Of a stretch of 64,000 bases of DNA, positions 7,328 to 15,350 are shown piece by piece. The notes under the pieces were generated by a model. That model saw only the letters and a list, made by a program, of their open reading frames with translations, ran no database searches and had not been told where the DNA came from. Origin of the DNA: CAIMWS01 sp964409245 (lineage in GTDB: Bacteria; Verrucomicrobiota; Verrucomicrobiia; Limisphaerales; UBA1319); NCBI GenBank assembly GCA_964409245.1, contig CAYPCQ010000029.1, positions 1-64,000 on the forward strand, in the 5' to 3' direction. Position numbers and translations under genes: made by a program. Every line of letters starts with the position of its first letter. Within the stretch, counting starts at the first letter, position 1.

Positions 7328-8407
7328 TCAGACCTCCGGTTCGCCATCCGCTGCTGGGAGGTGGATCCGGAAAGTGCTGCCTTCCCCCACGCGGCTCTCC
7401 ACTTCAATCCATCCCTGGAGCTGCTGGACGACGCCATGGGCCATGGCCAGGCCCATCCCTCCGCTGCCTTTGGTGGTGAAAAATGGCTCGAAGATTCTCT
7501 TCAGGATGGAATCGTCCATGCCAGTTCCGGTATCACCGATGGAAAGGCATACGAACTGGCCTGAGCGCGCTCCAGGCCGGGCCTTGGCCATTGGCGCGCT
7601 GACGGATCCGGCCCGGAGTTCAAGGCGCAGCTTCCCGCCATCGGGCATGGCGTCACGGGCGTTTTTGCATAGTTGAAGGAACACTTTCTCCAGCACCGTG
7701 CCATCGGCCAGAACCTTGGGCAGGCGGTCCGGATGAGTGATGGTTACCGTGATGCTTTCGCCCAGCATTTGCCCCAGTTCAGAACCAAGTTTCCCAACCG
7801 TTTCCCGGAGATCAACTGGCCCGGTGTGCAGGGCCAGCTGGCCGCTGAAACCCTGCAAATGTTCAATCAATTCGGCGGCTTTTCGCGTCAACGCCTCCAG
7901 GGTGCGCCAAGGATCGCCAGTTTCAGGAGCCAGGCCAGTCCTTTGCATCTGGCTCAAGTTCAACAGGATCGCCGAGAAGATATCGTTGAAGTTGTCAGCC
8001 AAGCCTTTTACCAGCTCTACGGATCTCGCCATCCTTTCCGGTGCCGGGTTGGGCTCCTCCGGGCGCTTCCGTTGCGAGATGTCCATCATGATTCCAGCGA
8101 GGCGCACCGCACGGCCATCCCGGCTGCGCCAGGAAGCCTCGCCCTGGATTTGAACCCATTTCCAGGCGCCGTTTTTTGCCCGCCGCCGGCACTCAACCTC
8201 AAAGTTCTGGCTGCGATTCTCGATGCATTCAAGCTCGCGGGCCAGGACCCGCTCCCGGTCTTCCCGATGAATGGATTCAATCCACCATGGGCGCGATGAC
8301 GGAAACCCCCGGGGCTCATAACCGAGTATGCGGTAGTATTGGTCGTTGAAAAACCCCTGGCCGCTGCCCAGATTCCAATCCCAAAAGCCGTCACTGATGG
8401 CATCCAT
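7328..8407 (-). CDS. PAS-domain histidine kinase-like protein lacking the phospho-histidine
   Basis: 359 residues with a strong ribosome site (GGAGGTG) before the ATG at 8405-8407. It has no membrane segment, so it is cytoplasmic. A PAS_3-type domain with its C-terminal motif fills about 5-112 (GFWDWN… to AGIMMDISQRK). The dimerisation helix at 125-145 reads ELVKGLADNFNDIF where NtrB-like kinases have GxAHDFNN, so the histidine position is Asp138. The ATPase domain keeps its N box (LCKNARDAMPDGG), G1 box (DTGTGMDD), F box (IFEPFFTTK) and G2 box (GGMGLAMAHGV). The enzyme can probably bind ATP but may not autophosphorylate in the usual way. Two decayed relatives lie at 4770-5445 and 12796-12890. 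Confidence 0.85.
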   Translation of the reverse strand: MDAISDGFWDWNLGSGQGFFNDQYYRILGYEPRGFPSSRPWWIESIHREDRERVLARELECIENRSQNFEVECRRRAKNGAWKWVQIQGEASWRSRDGRAVRLAGIMMDISQRKRPEEPNPAPERMARSVELVKGLADNFNDIFSAILLNLSQMQRTGLAPETGDPWRTLEALTRKAAELIEHLQGFSGQLALHTGPVDLRETVGKLGSELGQMLGESITVTITHPDRLPKVLADGTVLEKVFLQLCKNARDAMPDGGKLRLELRAGSVSAPMAKARPGARSGQFVCLSIGDTGTGMDDSILKRIFEPFFTTKGSGGMGLAMAHGVVQQLQGWIEVESRVGEGSTFRIHLPAADGEPEV

Positions 8408-8503
8408 GATTCACCTCCGGTTTAATGGTTCATTGCTTGGCGGGGATGGCGCCTGTCTGCGAGCTTTCAAGGAGCCGGTTTGAAGGGCTGGCGCCGGGCT
8501 GAA

Positions 8504-8839
8504 TTACTGCGGGCCATGGAAGACAGGCCATAACGAAAACACCCGGTATCCGATTGCGATGGCGATCACAATAAGGATGAACCATGCGCACTGCAGCATG
8601 GCCATTCTTGAAAAGTTGCGTTTCGACCAATAGCGCCACCTCCAAAAGCGGCGATGCAGGCGCCCCCGGCATTGCGGGCATACGGGTATGGTCCGCAGGT
8701 TCTGTTGGCCGCATTGGCTGAGGAGATCGGATCGGCAATACCCGCATGAGCACCGTCCCGCCTGGTTGAAATTGCCGCACTCGATGCATTGGATATCCCC
8801 GCAGGGAATCGCGCTGGCGGCTGATTCACTCGTGTTCAT
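8504..8839 (-). CDS. Small zinc-ribbon membrane protein
   Basis: 111 residues. The first 60 contain paired cysteines (CIEC, CSCGYC, a lone C, CPQC) that form two likely zinc-ribbon knuckles. A basic stretch (RRFWRWRYWSKR) follows, then one hydrophobic helix (MLQCAWFILIVIAIAIGYRV). This suggests a single-pass protein with a cytoplasmic zinc ribbon. No family function is known. It is transcribed toward the PAS kinase, about 100 bp upstream of it. Confidence 0.7.
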   Translation of the reverse strand: MNTSESAASAIPCGDIQCIECGNFNQAGRCSCGYCRSDLLSQCGQQNLRTIPVCPQCRGRLHRRFWRWRYWSKRNFSRMAMLQCAWFILIVIAIAIGYRVFSLWPVFHGPQ

Positions 8840-8876
8840 TTTCTCTCATTCATCCGGAGGCCCCCCACTGGGCGGA

Positions 8877-8984
8877 TCCTGGCGCAAGAAAGGATTGAGC
8901 CACTGATCCCGATCTGAGCGGGATCAGTGGCGGCTGAGGAATTTCCTGTATCTGAATCCAAGATGCCAAAGGGCTCTTTGCGCC
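8877..8984. repeat. Palindromic intergenic element, possible R2 relative and terminator
   Basis: An outer inverted repeat (ATCCTGGCGCAA and its complement) encloses a perfect 13-bp stem at 8899-8911/8919-8931 (GCCACTGATCCCG) with a 7-nt loop. The core CCCGATCTGAxCGGGAT followed by TGGCG also occurs in R2 at 14512-14538. It lies just downstream of the 1212-residue gene and could terminate its transcript, although the following T-tract is weak. Confidence 0.55.
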
Positions 8985-8988
8985 AGGA

Positions 8989-11900
8989 TTAGTAAGCCGG
9001 GTAAATGGCGCGGTAGAAGCCCATGCTTGTGCCAGGGACTGGCTCCGAATACTCGAACACGCCCAACCCCCAAACACCGGCCGTGGAGGGAGCAGTCAGC
9101 GTGGCCCGTTTTTGCCAGGTTCCGTTCAGCGAGCCCCGGTATTCGATGGTGTAGGCAACCCCCGGCGATCCGGCCCAGCGCAGGACAATCTTGCCGCCCA
9201 CTTTCACGGGGCCGTAAACCAGCGGGACCGGCAGCGAATCCTTCACGGTCACGTTGACTGTGCCAGTGGCATGGTTGCCGTGCCCATCGGTAACCGTATA
9301 GGTGAAGCTGTCCATCCCCACGTAATCCTTGGGCGGGGAGTAGGCCGCCAGGCCATTGGCCAGCGTCACGCCGCCGCCTTTGGCGCTCGCCGCGCTCACC
9401 CCGGCCACCGTCAGCGTGTCCCCGTCCGGATCCGTGTCGTTGGCTTTGAGCTGCACGGCCGCGAGGCTGGCCGGCTGGTTGCGGTAAACCGCCCATGCAT
9501 CGCTGTTCGCCACGGGCGGCAAGCCCTGCGGGAGAACCGTCAGCGTGCTGTTGGCCAGGGCGATCGTATAGTTGGCGTCCACGCCTCCCTTGAGTGTGAT
9601 CGGGTAAATCCCCGGCACGCTGGTGGCAGTGGCGGTGGTGCTCGCCGTAGGCGCCGAGGAGAGTCTGGCCACCGTGTCCCCGTTCAGGAAGCCGGAGTAA
9701 GTGATGGTCAGCGCCGGGTTGGCCGCCCCGTAAACCCGGCTTTTGGCATCCGCCCGCGCCGTCAAGGCCGCCTTGTAAACCGTCAGCACGCCCGGCACGT
9801 ATTTGAAGGAATAATTGTTGTCCAGGCCGCCGCCCGGGGTGATGGGGTAGGTTCCCACCGCGCTGGAGACGGTGGCCGCGGTGGTGGCCGATGGTTTCAC
9901 ATCCAGGACCGATTCGGTTTCCCCATTGAGGAATCCGCTGTAGTTGATGGTAAAGGTGGGATTGGCCGCCCCGTAAGCCCGGCTCCTGGCGCCGGACGTG
10001 GCCGTCACCACCGCTTTGGACACGGTCAACGTTCCATTCACCAGGGTCAGCGCGTAATTATCGCTGCTGCCGCCGCTGAGCAGAATGACGTAAGTCCCCG
10101 CCGGACTCAGCTTGGTGGCGGTAGTGCTTATGGATGGCGGATTGGTGATCGCCGCGGAGGAATCCCCATTGACGAGGCCGCCGTAGCTGCGGTCCAGCGC
10201 CGGATTATCCGCTCCATAGGCCCGGCTCTTGGGGTTTGCCGTCACGGTCAGGGGCGCCTTCTGGATCGTGAAGGTGAAGCCCGCCTCCGCCGTGAGCGCC
10301 GGTGCCCCTTGCAGATAGGCCACCACGGCCGCCGCATAGGTTCCAGCCCGCGCCGGCGTGCCGGTGATGGCTCCGTTGGTTGGATTCACCGACAATCCGG
10401 GCGGCAGGTTTTTGCTGCTGTAAACCAGCGGCTGGAGGTTCGTGCTGGTGAACGTCCCTGCCGCGAGGGTGAAAGCCAGGGTTTTGCCGTAGGTGCCGGC
10501 CTGCGCCGGGATCGGCTTCGCCACCGCCGGGGCGCTATTGCCCGCTGCCGGCGTAGGCGTTGCCGCAGCCACGCCCTGGACGCGCATCGGGATGGAATAC
10601 AGGGAACCGGCGTCGGTGGTGATGAACAGGGTCTGGCGGTCCCGGCCCCCGAATTCCAGGTTGGTGGGCCGTTCCGGGACGCTGATTTGCTCGAGCGCCC
10701 GGCCGGCCGCGTCATAAACCAGCACCGCCGTCTCGCACAGGTAAACATGGCCCAGGGCGTCCAGCGTCAGGCCGTCGCATTTCACGCTGGCAAAGAGCGT
10801 CTGGTTCCCCAGGGTGCCATCGGCGTTGATGGTGTAGCGGAACACCTTCGTGGCGCCCCAATCAGCCACATACAGCGTCTTCCCATCGGCCGTGCCCGCC
10901 AATCCATTGGGCCGCACCAGGTCCGCCGCCACCCGCACCAGCCGCGCGCGGTCCGGCGAGAGGTAATAGACATGCTCCCCGCCTTGCACCGCCGCGTGGC
11001 CAAAATAGACCGGGTCGGTGAAATACACCCCGCCCGCCGGGTCCACCCACAGGTCGTTGGGCTCGTTGAACCGCACCCCGGCGTAGGCGCTGGCGAGGCT
11101 GGCCACGCCGCCCTGCGGCGTGATGGACACCACGCGGCCGTTGCTGCCCTCGCAGGCCAGCAGGTTGCCGGCCCGGTCGAAGCCCAGGCCGTTGGCCCCG
11201 CCCGAATTGGTGCGGAAGACCGAAAGCTGGTTCGCCAGGGACCACTCATAAATGGTGTTGCCCGGGATGTCCGCGAAGAACAGGTTGCCCGCCGCGTCGG
11301 CCGCCGGGCCCTCGGTGAAATGGAGGCCGGAGGCCAGTTTGGTGAGGCTGGCGCCCGTGGCCACCACGCTGAGGGCATTGGTGGTGATCGAGTTGGTCCC
11401 GAAGAGGAAATCGGTGTTGGTGATCGCCGGCATGGCGATGGGGGCGGAATAGAGATAGGCCCCGGAGGGGTAAAGGAGCTCCTGGCCGAGCAGCTGCAGC
11501 CGCAGCGCCTGGAGCGCGGCCTGCTGGTTGGCGCCCAGGCTCTGGCCCACCTGCGCGAAATGGGTGGCGTAGGAGTAGACGATCTGGCCGTCCAGTTCGC
11601 CATAATGATAGCACAGGTCCAGCACGGCGTTGGTGTCGATGGCGCTGGCCACCAGGAGCTGGCGCAGGCGCACGGCGATGTTGCTGCGGGTGTTGACCAG
11701 CTCATAGAGATATGGTTTCTGGACCGTGACCAGGTTGGTGATCAAGGTCTGCTGGGCGGGGGCCAGCGCCGCCAGCAGCGCGTTGCCGGAGTCGGCGGTC
11801 AGGTTGGTGCCGATGGAGTAGTTGGGGTTGCCCATGGCCGGGGCGTCCTTGAGGTAAAAGGAGCCGAAATAAGTGCCCTGGCGCTCGGGGCAGAAATAGG

Positions 11901-12627
11901 TGTCGGCGGCCACCGAGCCGGCATACCAGCTATACATTTCGCTGGCATAAGTCATCACCCCCACGCCGATCTCCGGGGCGAGGTTCAGGCCCCGCAGGGG
12001 ATCGGCCAGGTTTTGGGGCCAGTGGCCGACGCCGCCCAGGGTGGCCAGGTGGTTGAGGGCGCTGAGCTGGCTGCTGTCGAAGCTGCGCAGGAGGCTGCCG
12101 AAGAGCAGGGCGCGGTCGAGGCTGATGCGTCCGTCGAGGCGGTAGAGCTCGCCCGAATAGCTTTTGACGGCGGCCAGGTCGAGGCCGGAGGTTCCGGCGG
12201 GCAGGGCGCCGGCGAGCTGGCGGCGGAAGGCGTCCATGAGGGGGAAGCGCTGATAGCCGTATTGATTGATGAGATCGGCCTGGATTTGGGCGCGCTCGAC
12301 CAGCTGGGCGACCTGGGCGGAGGAGAGGAGATTGAGGATGTTGTTGGCGATGATGGTGACGAAGTCGGTGTTGTGGCCCAGCTCCGTGGGGTCGTTGTCG
12401 CGGAGGTATTGGAAGCCGGAGAAGTCGGCCACTTTGCCCGGGGGCAGGAAGGAGTCGGCCCCCAGGGAGCCGGTGAGGAAGGCCAGCGCGTCGAAGGCGA
12501 TGGTCATCCCCTGGGCCTGGTCCGATAGCGTCTGCACCATGTCCATCTGCGGCTGGGCGGCCACCAGCATGCCGGTGGCCAGCCACAGCCCGGTCAAAGT
12601 TGTTTTTGTCCTATTCAGCAATTTCAT
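8989..12627 (-). CDS. Large secreted protein: duplicated helical domain, SMP-30-like propeller, MBG repeats
   Basis: 1212 residues. Residues 1-24 are a Sec signal peptide. Residues 30-410 are the helical domain shared with the 803-residue protein: two units with SGFQYLRD and FGSFYLKD motifs, ending in YLYSAPIAMP and TDFLFG. Residues 421-685 resemble SMP-30/gluconolactonase propellers (LHFTEGPAADAAGNLFFADI, RFNEPNDLWVDPAGG, RPNGLAGTADGKTLYVADW). An Ig-like He_PIG domain (about 695-788) follows, then three MBG-type repeats of about 80 residues (KSRAYGADNP, RSRAYGAANP, KSRVYGAANP), a cadherin-like tandem module (NDTDPDGDTLTV) and a C-terminal beta domain ending MGFYRAIYPAY. It is probably a cell-surface or extracellular protein. 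Whether the propeller is an active lactonase is unknown. Confidence 0.88.
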   Translation of the reverse strand: MKLLNRTKTTLTGLWLATGMLVAAQPQMDMVQTLSDQAQGMTIAFDALAFLTGSLGADSFLPPGKVADFSGFQYLRDNDPTELGHNTDFVTIIANNILNLLSSAQVAQLVERAQIQADLINQYGYQRFPLMDAFRRQLAGALPAGTSGLDLAAVKSYSGELYRLDGRISLDRALLFGSLLRSFDSSQLSALNHLATLGGVGHWPQNLADPLRGLNLAPEIGVGVMTYASEMYSWYAGSVAADTYFCPERQGTYFGSFYLKDAPAMGNPNYSIGTNLTADSGNALLAALAPAQQTLITNLVTVQKPYLYELVNTRSNIAVRLRQLLVASAIDTNAVLDLCYHYGELDGQIVYSYATHFAQVGQSLGANQQAALQALRLQLLGQELLYPSGAYLYSAPIAMPAITNTDFLFGTNSITTNALSVVATGASLTKLASGLHFTEGPAADAAGNLFFADIPGNTIYEWSLANQLSVFRTNSGGANGLGFDRAGNLLACEGSNGRVVSITPQGGVASLASAYAGVRFNEPNDLWVDPAGGVYFTDPVYFGHAAVQGGEHVYYLSPDRARLVRVAADLVRPNGLAGTADGKTLYVADWGATKVFRYTINADGTLGNQTLFASVKCDGLTLDALGHVYLCETAVLVYDAAGRALEQISVPERPTNLEFGGRDRQTLFITTDAGSLYSIPMRVQGVAAATPTPAAGNSAPAVAKPIPAQAGTYGKTLAFTLAAGTFTSTNLQPLVYSSKNLPPGLSVNPTNGAITGTPARAGTYAAAVVAYLQGAPALTAEAGFTFTIQKAPLTVTANPKSRAYGADNPALDRSYGGLVNGDSSAAITNPPSISTTATKLSPAGTYVILLSGGSSDNYALTLVNGTLTVSKAVVTATSGARSRAYGAANPTFTINYSGFLNGETESVLDVKPSATTAATVSSAVGTYPITPGGGLDNNYSFKYVPGVLTVYKAALTARADAKSRVYGAANPALTITYSGFLNGDTVARLSSAPTASTTATATSVPGIYPITLKGGVDANYTIALANSTLTVLPQGLPPVANSDAWAVYRNQPASLAAVQLKANDTDPDGDTLTVAGVSAASAKGGGVTLANGLAAYSPPKDYVGMDSFTYTVTDGHGNHATGTVNVTVKDSLPVPLVYGPVKVGGKIVLRWAGSPGVAYTIEYRGSLNGTWQKRATLTAPSTAGVWGLGVFEYSEPVPGTSMGFYRAIYPAY
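10569..12561. repeat. Segment probably near-identical to the paralog hidden in the gap at 1381-1480
   Basis: The outer 55 bp at each end are exactly repeated at 1326-1380 and 1481-1535, and the intervening 1883 bp would restore the frame of the interrupted paralog. It covers the helical domain and the SMP-30-like propeller but neither the signal peptide nor the C-terminal modules. The segment may be a collapsed consensus of two genomic copies. Confidence 0.65.
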
Positions 12628-12720
12628 CGTCGTTCCTTGTTTCCCAATTGATGCGTTGGCTAAGGCAGGTTGAGGGGGCTGTTCCGGCGCTTTCCGCCGC
12701 CACCGCCCGTTCCGTTCCGT

Positions 12721-12795
12721 TGTTTTTCCCTGCCCTGTCCAAGGGGATGAACGGAAAGCGCCACCGGCTTTCTACACCCAAAATGCGAAATGATG
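12721..12795 (-). promoter_or_regulatory. Conserved upstream block, copy C
   Basis: Located about 95 bp upstream of the 1212-residue gene. On the minus strand it repeats the run from CATCATTTCGCATTTTGGG to GTGTAGAAAGCCGG found in copy A without mismatch, followed by CCGTTCATCC and a TTGGACAGGGCAGGG stretch comparable with copies A and B. The sequence between the block and the start codon is not conserved, so the block itself stands out. Confidence 0.5.
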
Positions 12796-12890
12796 CGTGA
12801 ATGTTTCCACGAGGCGTTCGCCCAATTGGACTCAGCCTCCCAGCCATTTTCCGAAGGATACCCGGTTTGGTGTGCCGGATTTGTGTGTTT
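12796..12890 (-). pseudogene. Short relic of the PAS histidine kinase
   Basis: About 95 bp match the kinase relic at 4770-4870 (shared stretches GGACTCAG-CTCCCAGCC and TTTGGTGT) and, through it, the intact kinase near 7740-7830. As in that relic, kinase sequence abuts the conserved upstream block directly, so both carry the same ATPase deletion. No reading frame remains. Confidence 0.5.
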
Positions 12891-12993
12891 TTCGCGTTTT
12901 CAATAATTTTGATTTCCCGTAGTAGAGCGGTCTTAAATCATTGAAGTGGAGTGTTTTGGAAGCCATGACATGCCAATCCAGATGCCTTGTGTT

Positions 12994-13275
12994 CGCCTCC
13001 CGCCGGCGGCTACCCGCACCGGGATGATGAAAAGCACCGTTGCATAGGTGAGCCAAACGCTGGTAGCCGCCGAGGTAACGAGGCGGACCGGCCGCGGGCG
13101 AATTTCCAACCAAGCTCCAACCGCCCCAGACCCGGCACTCGGAAATTGCGGATCGCGGCGACATACGCCTGGTCCGGGGTCCGCCTCCCGTCGGCGGCTA
13201 CCCGCACCGGGATGATGAAAAGCACCGCTGCATAGGTGAGCCAAACGCTGGTAGCCGCCGAGGTAACGAGGCGGA
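12994..13275 (-). repeat. Composite dispersed repeat R1 (94-bp unit, 94-bp spacer, 94-bp unit)
   Basis: Two 94-bp direct repeats (12994-13087 and 13182-13275) differ at two positions. Each has inverted ends (CGCCTCCCG-CGGCGGCTACC against GGTAGCCGCCGAGG) and could fold as a hairpin. The 94-bp spacer (13088-13181) is related, in inverse orientation, to the interior of 49091-49232. No protein frame fits. Confidence 0.75.
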
Positions 13276-13395
13276 TCTAGCGCTGGCGTAAGCTCATCCG
13301 GCTAATACTGAAGCAGAAATCCGCGGCGCCTTTCCGGATGCGTTGCATCTGCCTCCTCACATCGGCGGCCACTTTTCCCGCCAGTCCGCCGACGG

Positions 13396-14250
13396 CTACT
13401 TCACAATCTGGCGCAGCAAGCCTTTCAAGATATTCCCGGGGCCGATTTCCTCGAAGGCTGGATCGGGCTGTTTCATCAGGAACTGGATTGATTCGACCCA
13501 GCGCACAGGAGAGGTGATCTGCCGTGCCAGCAAATCCGCGATTTGGCCGGGCGGATAAGGAGCGGCTTCAGCGTTGGAGATGACGGGGATTTTCGGGGCG
13601 CTGAACTGGAACTGTTTGAGGTAACTTTCAAATTCCTGGCGGGCCGGCTGCATGAATGGCGAGTGGAAGGCGCCGCTGACGTTCAGCGGTTTGTAGAGTT
13701 TCGCTCCCGCAGCTTCAAACATGGGGCCGATGTGCAGGATTTCCTCCTTTGGCCCGCTGACGACCGCCTGTTGCGGGGCGTTCAGATTGGCAACGCTCAC
13801 ATTGGCCAGGTTGGAACGCTGGATGACATTCCGGATCTGATCCAGGGATAGCCCAACCACCGCTCCCATGCCTCCCCCCAAAGCCTGGCTCATAAGCTGG
13901 CCACGCTTTTTAACCAATTTCAGACCCGTTCGGAAGTCGAAGGCGCCCGCGGCCAGGAGCGCGTTGTATTCCCCCAAGCTATGCCCGGCGACGAAGTGCG
14001 GCGTTCGGTTTGAATCTTCGAGTGTTTTGTAATAAGTTAGCGCGTTAACGGTAAAGAGGGCTGGCTGCGTGTAATCGGTTCGGCCCAATTGGTCGAGCGG
14101 ATCCCGCAAGCACAGTTCCCGGATGGAGTAGCCGAGTTCCGCATCAGCGGCAGCGGTCAGCTCGGGAAATCGATCAAACAGTCCCTCACCCATGCCCGTT
14201 TTCTGAGCCCCCTGGCCGGGAAAGAGGAAAATCAGTGTGGAAGGTGTCAT
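13396..14250 (-). CDS. Malonyl-CoA:ACP transacylase, PksC/trans-AT-like
   Basis: 284 residues, full length for a discrete acyltransferase. It has the oxyanion motif FPGQGAQKTGMG, the nucleophile Ser91 in GHSLGEY, and the catalytic histidine His196 in VSGAFHSPFM. The enzyme moves malonyl (or a related acyl) from CoA to acyl carrier protein in the cytoplasm. Runs such as DYTQPALFTVNAL, NALLAAGAFDF, GLKLVKKRG and GGGMGAVVGLS resemble the stand-alone acyltransferases of trans-AT polyketide systems such as PksC more than housekeeping FabD. No ketosynthase, carrier protein or other fatty-acid gene is near, so its partners are elsewhere. It could still be this organism's FabD. Confidence 0.88.
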   Translation of the reverse strand: MTPSTLIFLFPGQGAQKTGMGEGLFDRFPELTAAADAELGYSIRELCLRDPLDQLGRTDYTQPALFTVNALTYYKTLEDSNRTPHFVAGHSLGEYNALLAAGAFDFRTGLKLVKKRGQLMSQALGGGMGAVVGLSLDQIRNVIQRSNLANVSVANLNAPQQAVVSGPKEEILHIGPMFEAAGAKLYKPLNVSGAFHSPFMQPARQEFESYLKQFQFSAPKIPVISNAEAAPYPPGQIADLLARQITSPVRWVESIQFLMKQPDPAFEEIGPGNILKGLLRQIVK

Positions 14251-14472
14251 CGTAAAATTTGATTAGAGTTTACCGAAATTCATCGGTGGAAGATTACAGC
14301 CCGGGAGGCGGCTTTGACAAGGTCGAGTTCACCCCTGTCAGCAGGTGGTCTGCGTTCAGCCATGTGGCCATAACCAGCACCTGGCATTGGCCCATCCCCA
14401 AGGGCGGCAAGCGGCCGGGTGCGGGTGGCAGAACTTTAGCCGTGCCTCTGCATTTTGGATGGAAGTGACTGT

Positions 14473-14604
14473 GCCGCAGGATTTTGCGAAAGCCGCAAAG
14501 CGAATCGCAAGTCCCGATCTGATCGGGATGAATGGCGAACGACAAAGGCTCTTCGCCAAAGGATCCAGCAAAAACAACCGAACCAATTGCCTGGACACGG
14601 CTTG
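14473..14604 (+). repeat. Dispersed repeat R2, second copy
   Basis: About 130 bp. It begins GCCGCAGGATTTTGCG (GCCGCAGATTTTTGCG at 60703) and ends GAACCAATTGCCTGGACACG (compare GAACCAATTTCATGGACCCG at 5162). Its centre holds CCCGATCTGATCGGGAT and TGGCGAACGAC. It lies just downstream of the thiamine-binding gene, in the 361-bp space before the malonyltransferase start. Nothing else was recognised in that space. Confidence 0.65.
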
Positions 14605-14611
14605 GCTGGCG

Positions 14612-14917
14612 CTATCGGCCAGCGAGTTTGGCCTCCACGCTTTGCACCTTTTCATCCATGGTCTGGGAGCGGTCGGTGCGGGTTCCCAGCTTGATGATCG
14701 TCGAAATCCTAGGGGCCCCCATTTCATGGACCAGCTGGTGGCACCGCTTGACCGCGGCGAATACTTTTTCCCATTCGCCTTCGACGTTCGTCCCATAAGC
14801 ATGCAGCACGGTCTTCAATCCCGCTTCCGTCAATATCCGCTCACACGCGGCCACGTAGGGGGATAACGAAACACCCACGCCAATCGGGACCATGCAAAGG
14901 TCAATAATGACATTCAT
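14612..14917 (-). CDS. MTH1187/YkoF-type thiamine-binding family protein
   Basis: 101 residues from the ATG at 14915-14917 (MNVIIDLCMVPIGVGVSLSP), with AAAGGA upstream; a longer in-frame extension has no family similarity. The length and the motifs (VPIGVGVSLSPYVA, LTEAGLKTVLHAYGTNVEGE, GAPRISTIIKLGTRTDR) fit the small ferredoxin-like-fold proteins of the MTH1187 family (DUF77), which form tetramers and bind thiamine-like ligands. The role is probably small-molecule binding in the cytoplasm. No thiamine gene is adjacent. Confidence 0.9.
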   Translation of the reverse strand: MNVIIDLCMVPIGVGVSLSPYVAACERILTEAGLKTVLHAYGTNVEGEWEKVFAAVKRCHQLVHEMGAPRISTIIKLGTRTDRSQTMDEKVQSVEAKLAGR

Positions 14918-15350
14918 AAGGTTTATTCCTTTATCAAAATCCAGCGGCTGTCCAGCCGGTATTTTGCCCCCTGGTTTGAGAAACTGCGCTCCAGAGCAAA
15001 GGAGGGCATGGTGGACCGTGCTCTTCCTGGGCGGCACCCGTTTTGGAGGCCGGTTTCCAAGAGGCAACGCGCGGGGGCATTATAAACCTGGCTGGTTTTT
15101 GTAATCACCCCATGACCGTAAATGTCCCACCCTCTGGGCCAGGATTTCTCGCGTGGAACATGGAAAACCAAATGCAAACTCGAAAATTTCGGCGGCCCGG
15201 CAGCGGTGGCCGGGAAATGCGGCACGGGCTGCATCGCAAAACCCAATATTTTATGTCCCGCGCCCATCCGCTGGATTCATCGCGGAGTGGCGGGGAAAGG
15301 GCGTCCGGAAGTCCGGGTGTTCCAGGGATTAACCGAGGCAGCAGCATTTT
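14918..15350. other. 433-bp space without a recognisable gene
   Basis: It separates the divergently transcribed thiamine-binding and coiled-coil genes, so promoters for both should lie here. Open frames present in it lack family similarity and look like chance frames in high-GC DNA. No hairpin or repeat was recognised. Confidence 0.5.

Noticed and set aside
9112..12528. A very long open frame on the plus strand, opposite the 1212-residue secreted gene
   Set aside because: Its translation is rich in Gly, Arg, His and Gln without family motifs, and the minus strand encodes clear domains. Long antisense frames are common in high-GC genes.
12994..13275. CRISPR-like repeat-spacer pattern
   Set aside because: Only two repeats, each 94 bp, and the 'spacer' is itself repeated at 49 kb; no cas genes nearby.
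14923..15267. A possible small gene on the minus strand upstream of the thiamine-binding protein
   Set aside because: Its translation is low-complexity and basic with no motif, and no ribosome site supports it.
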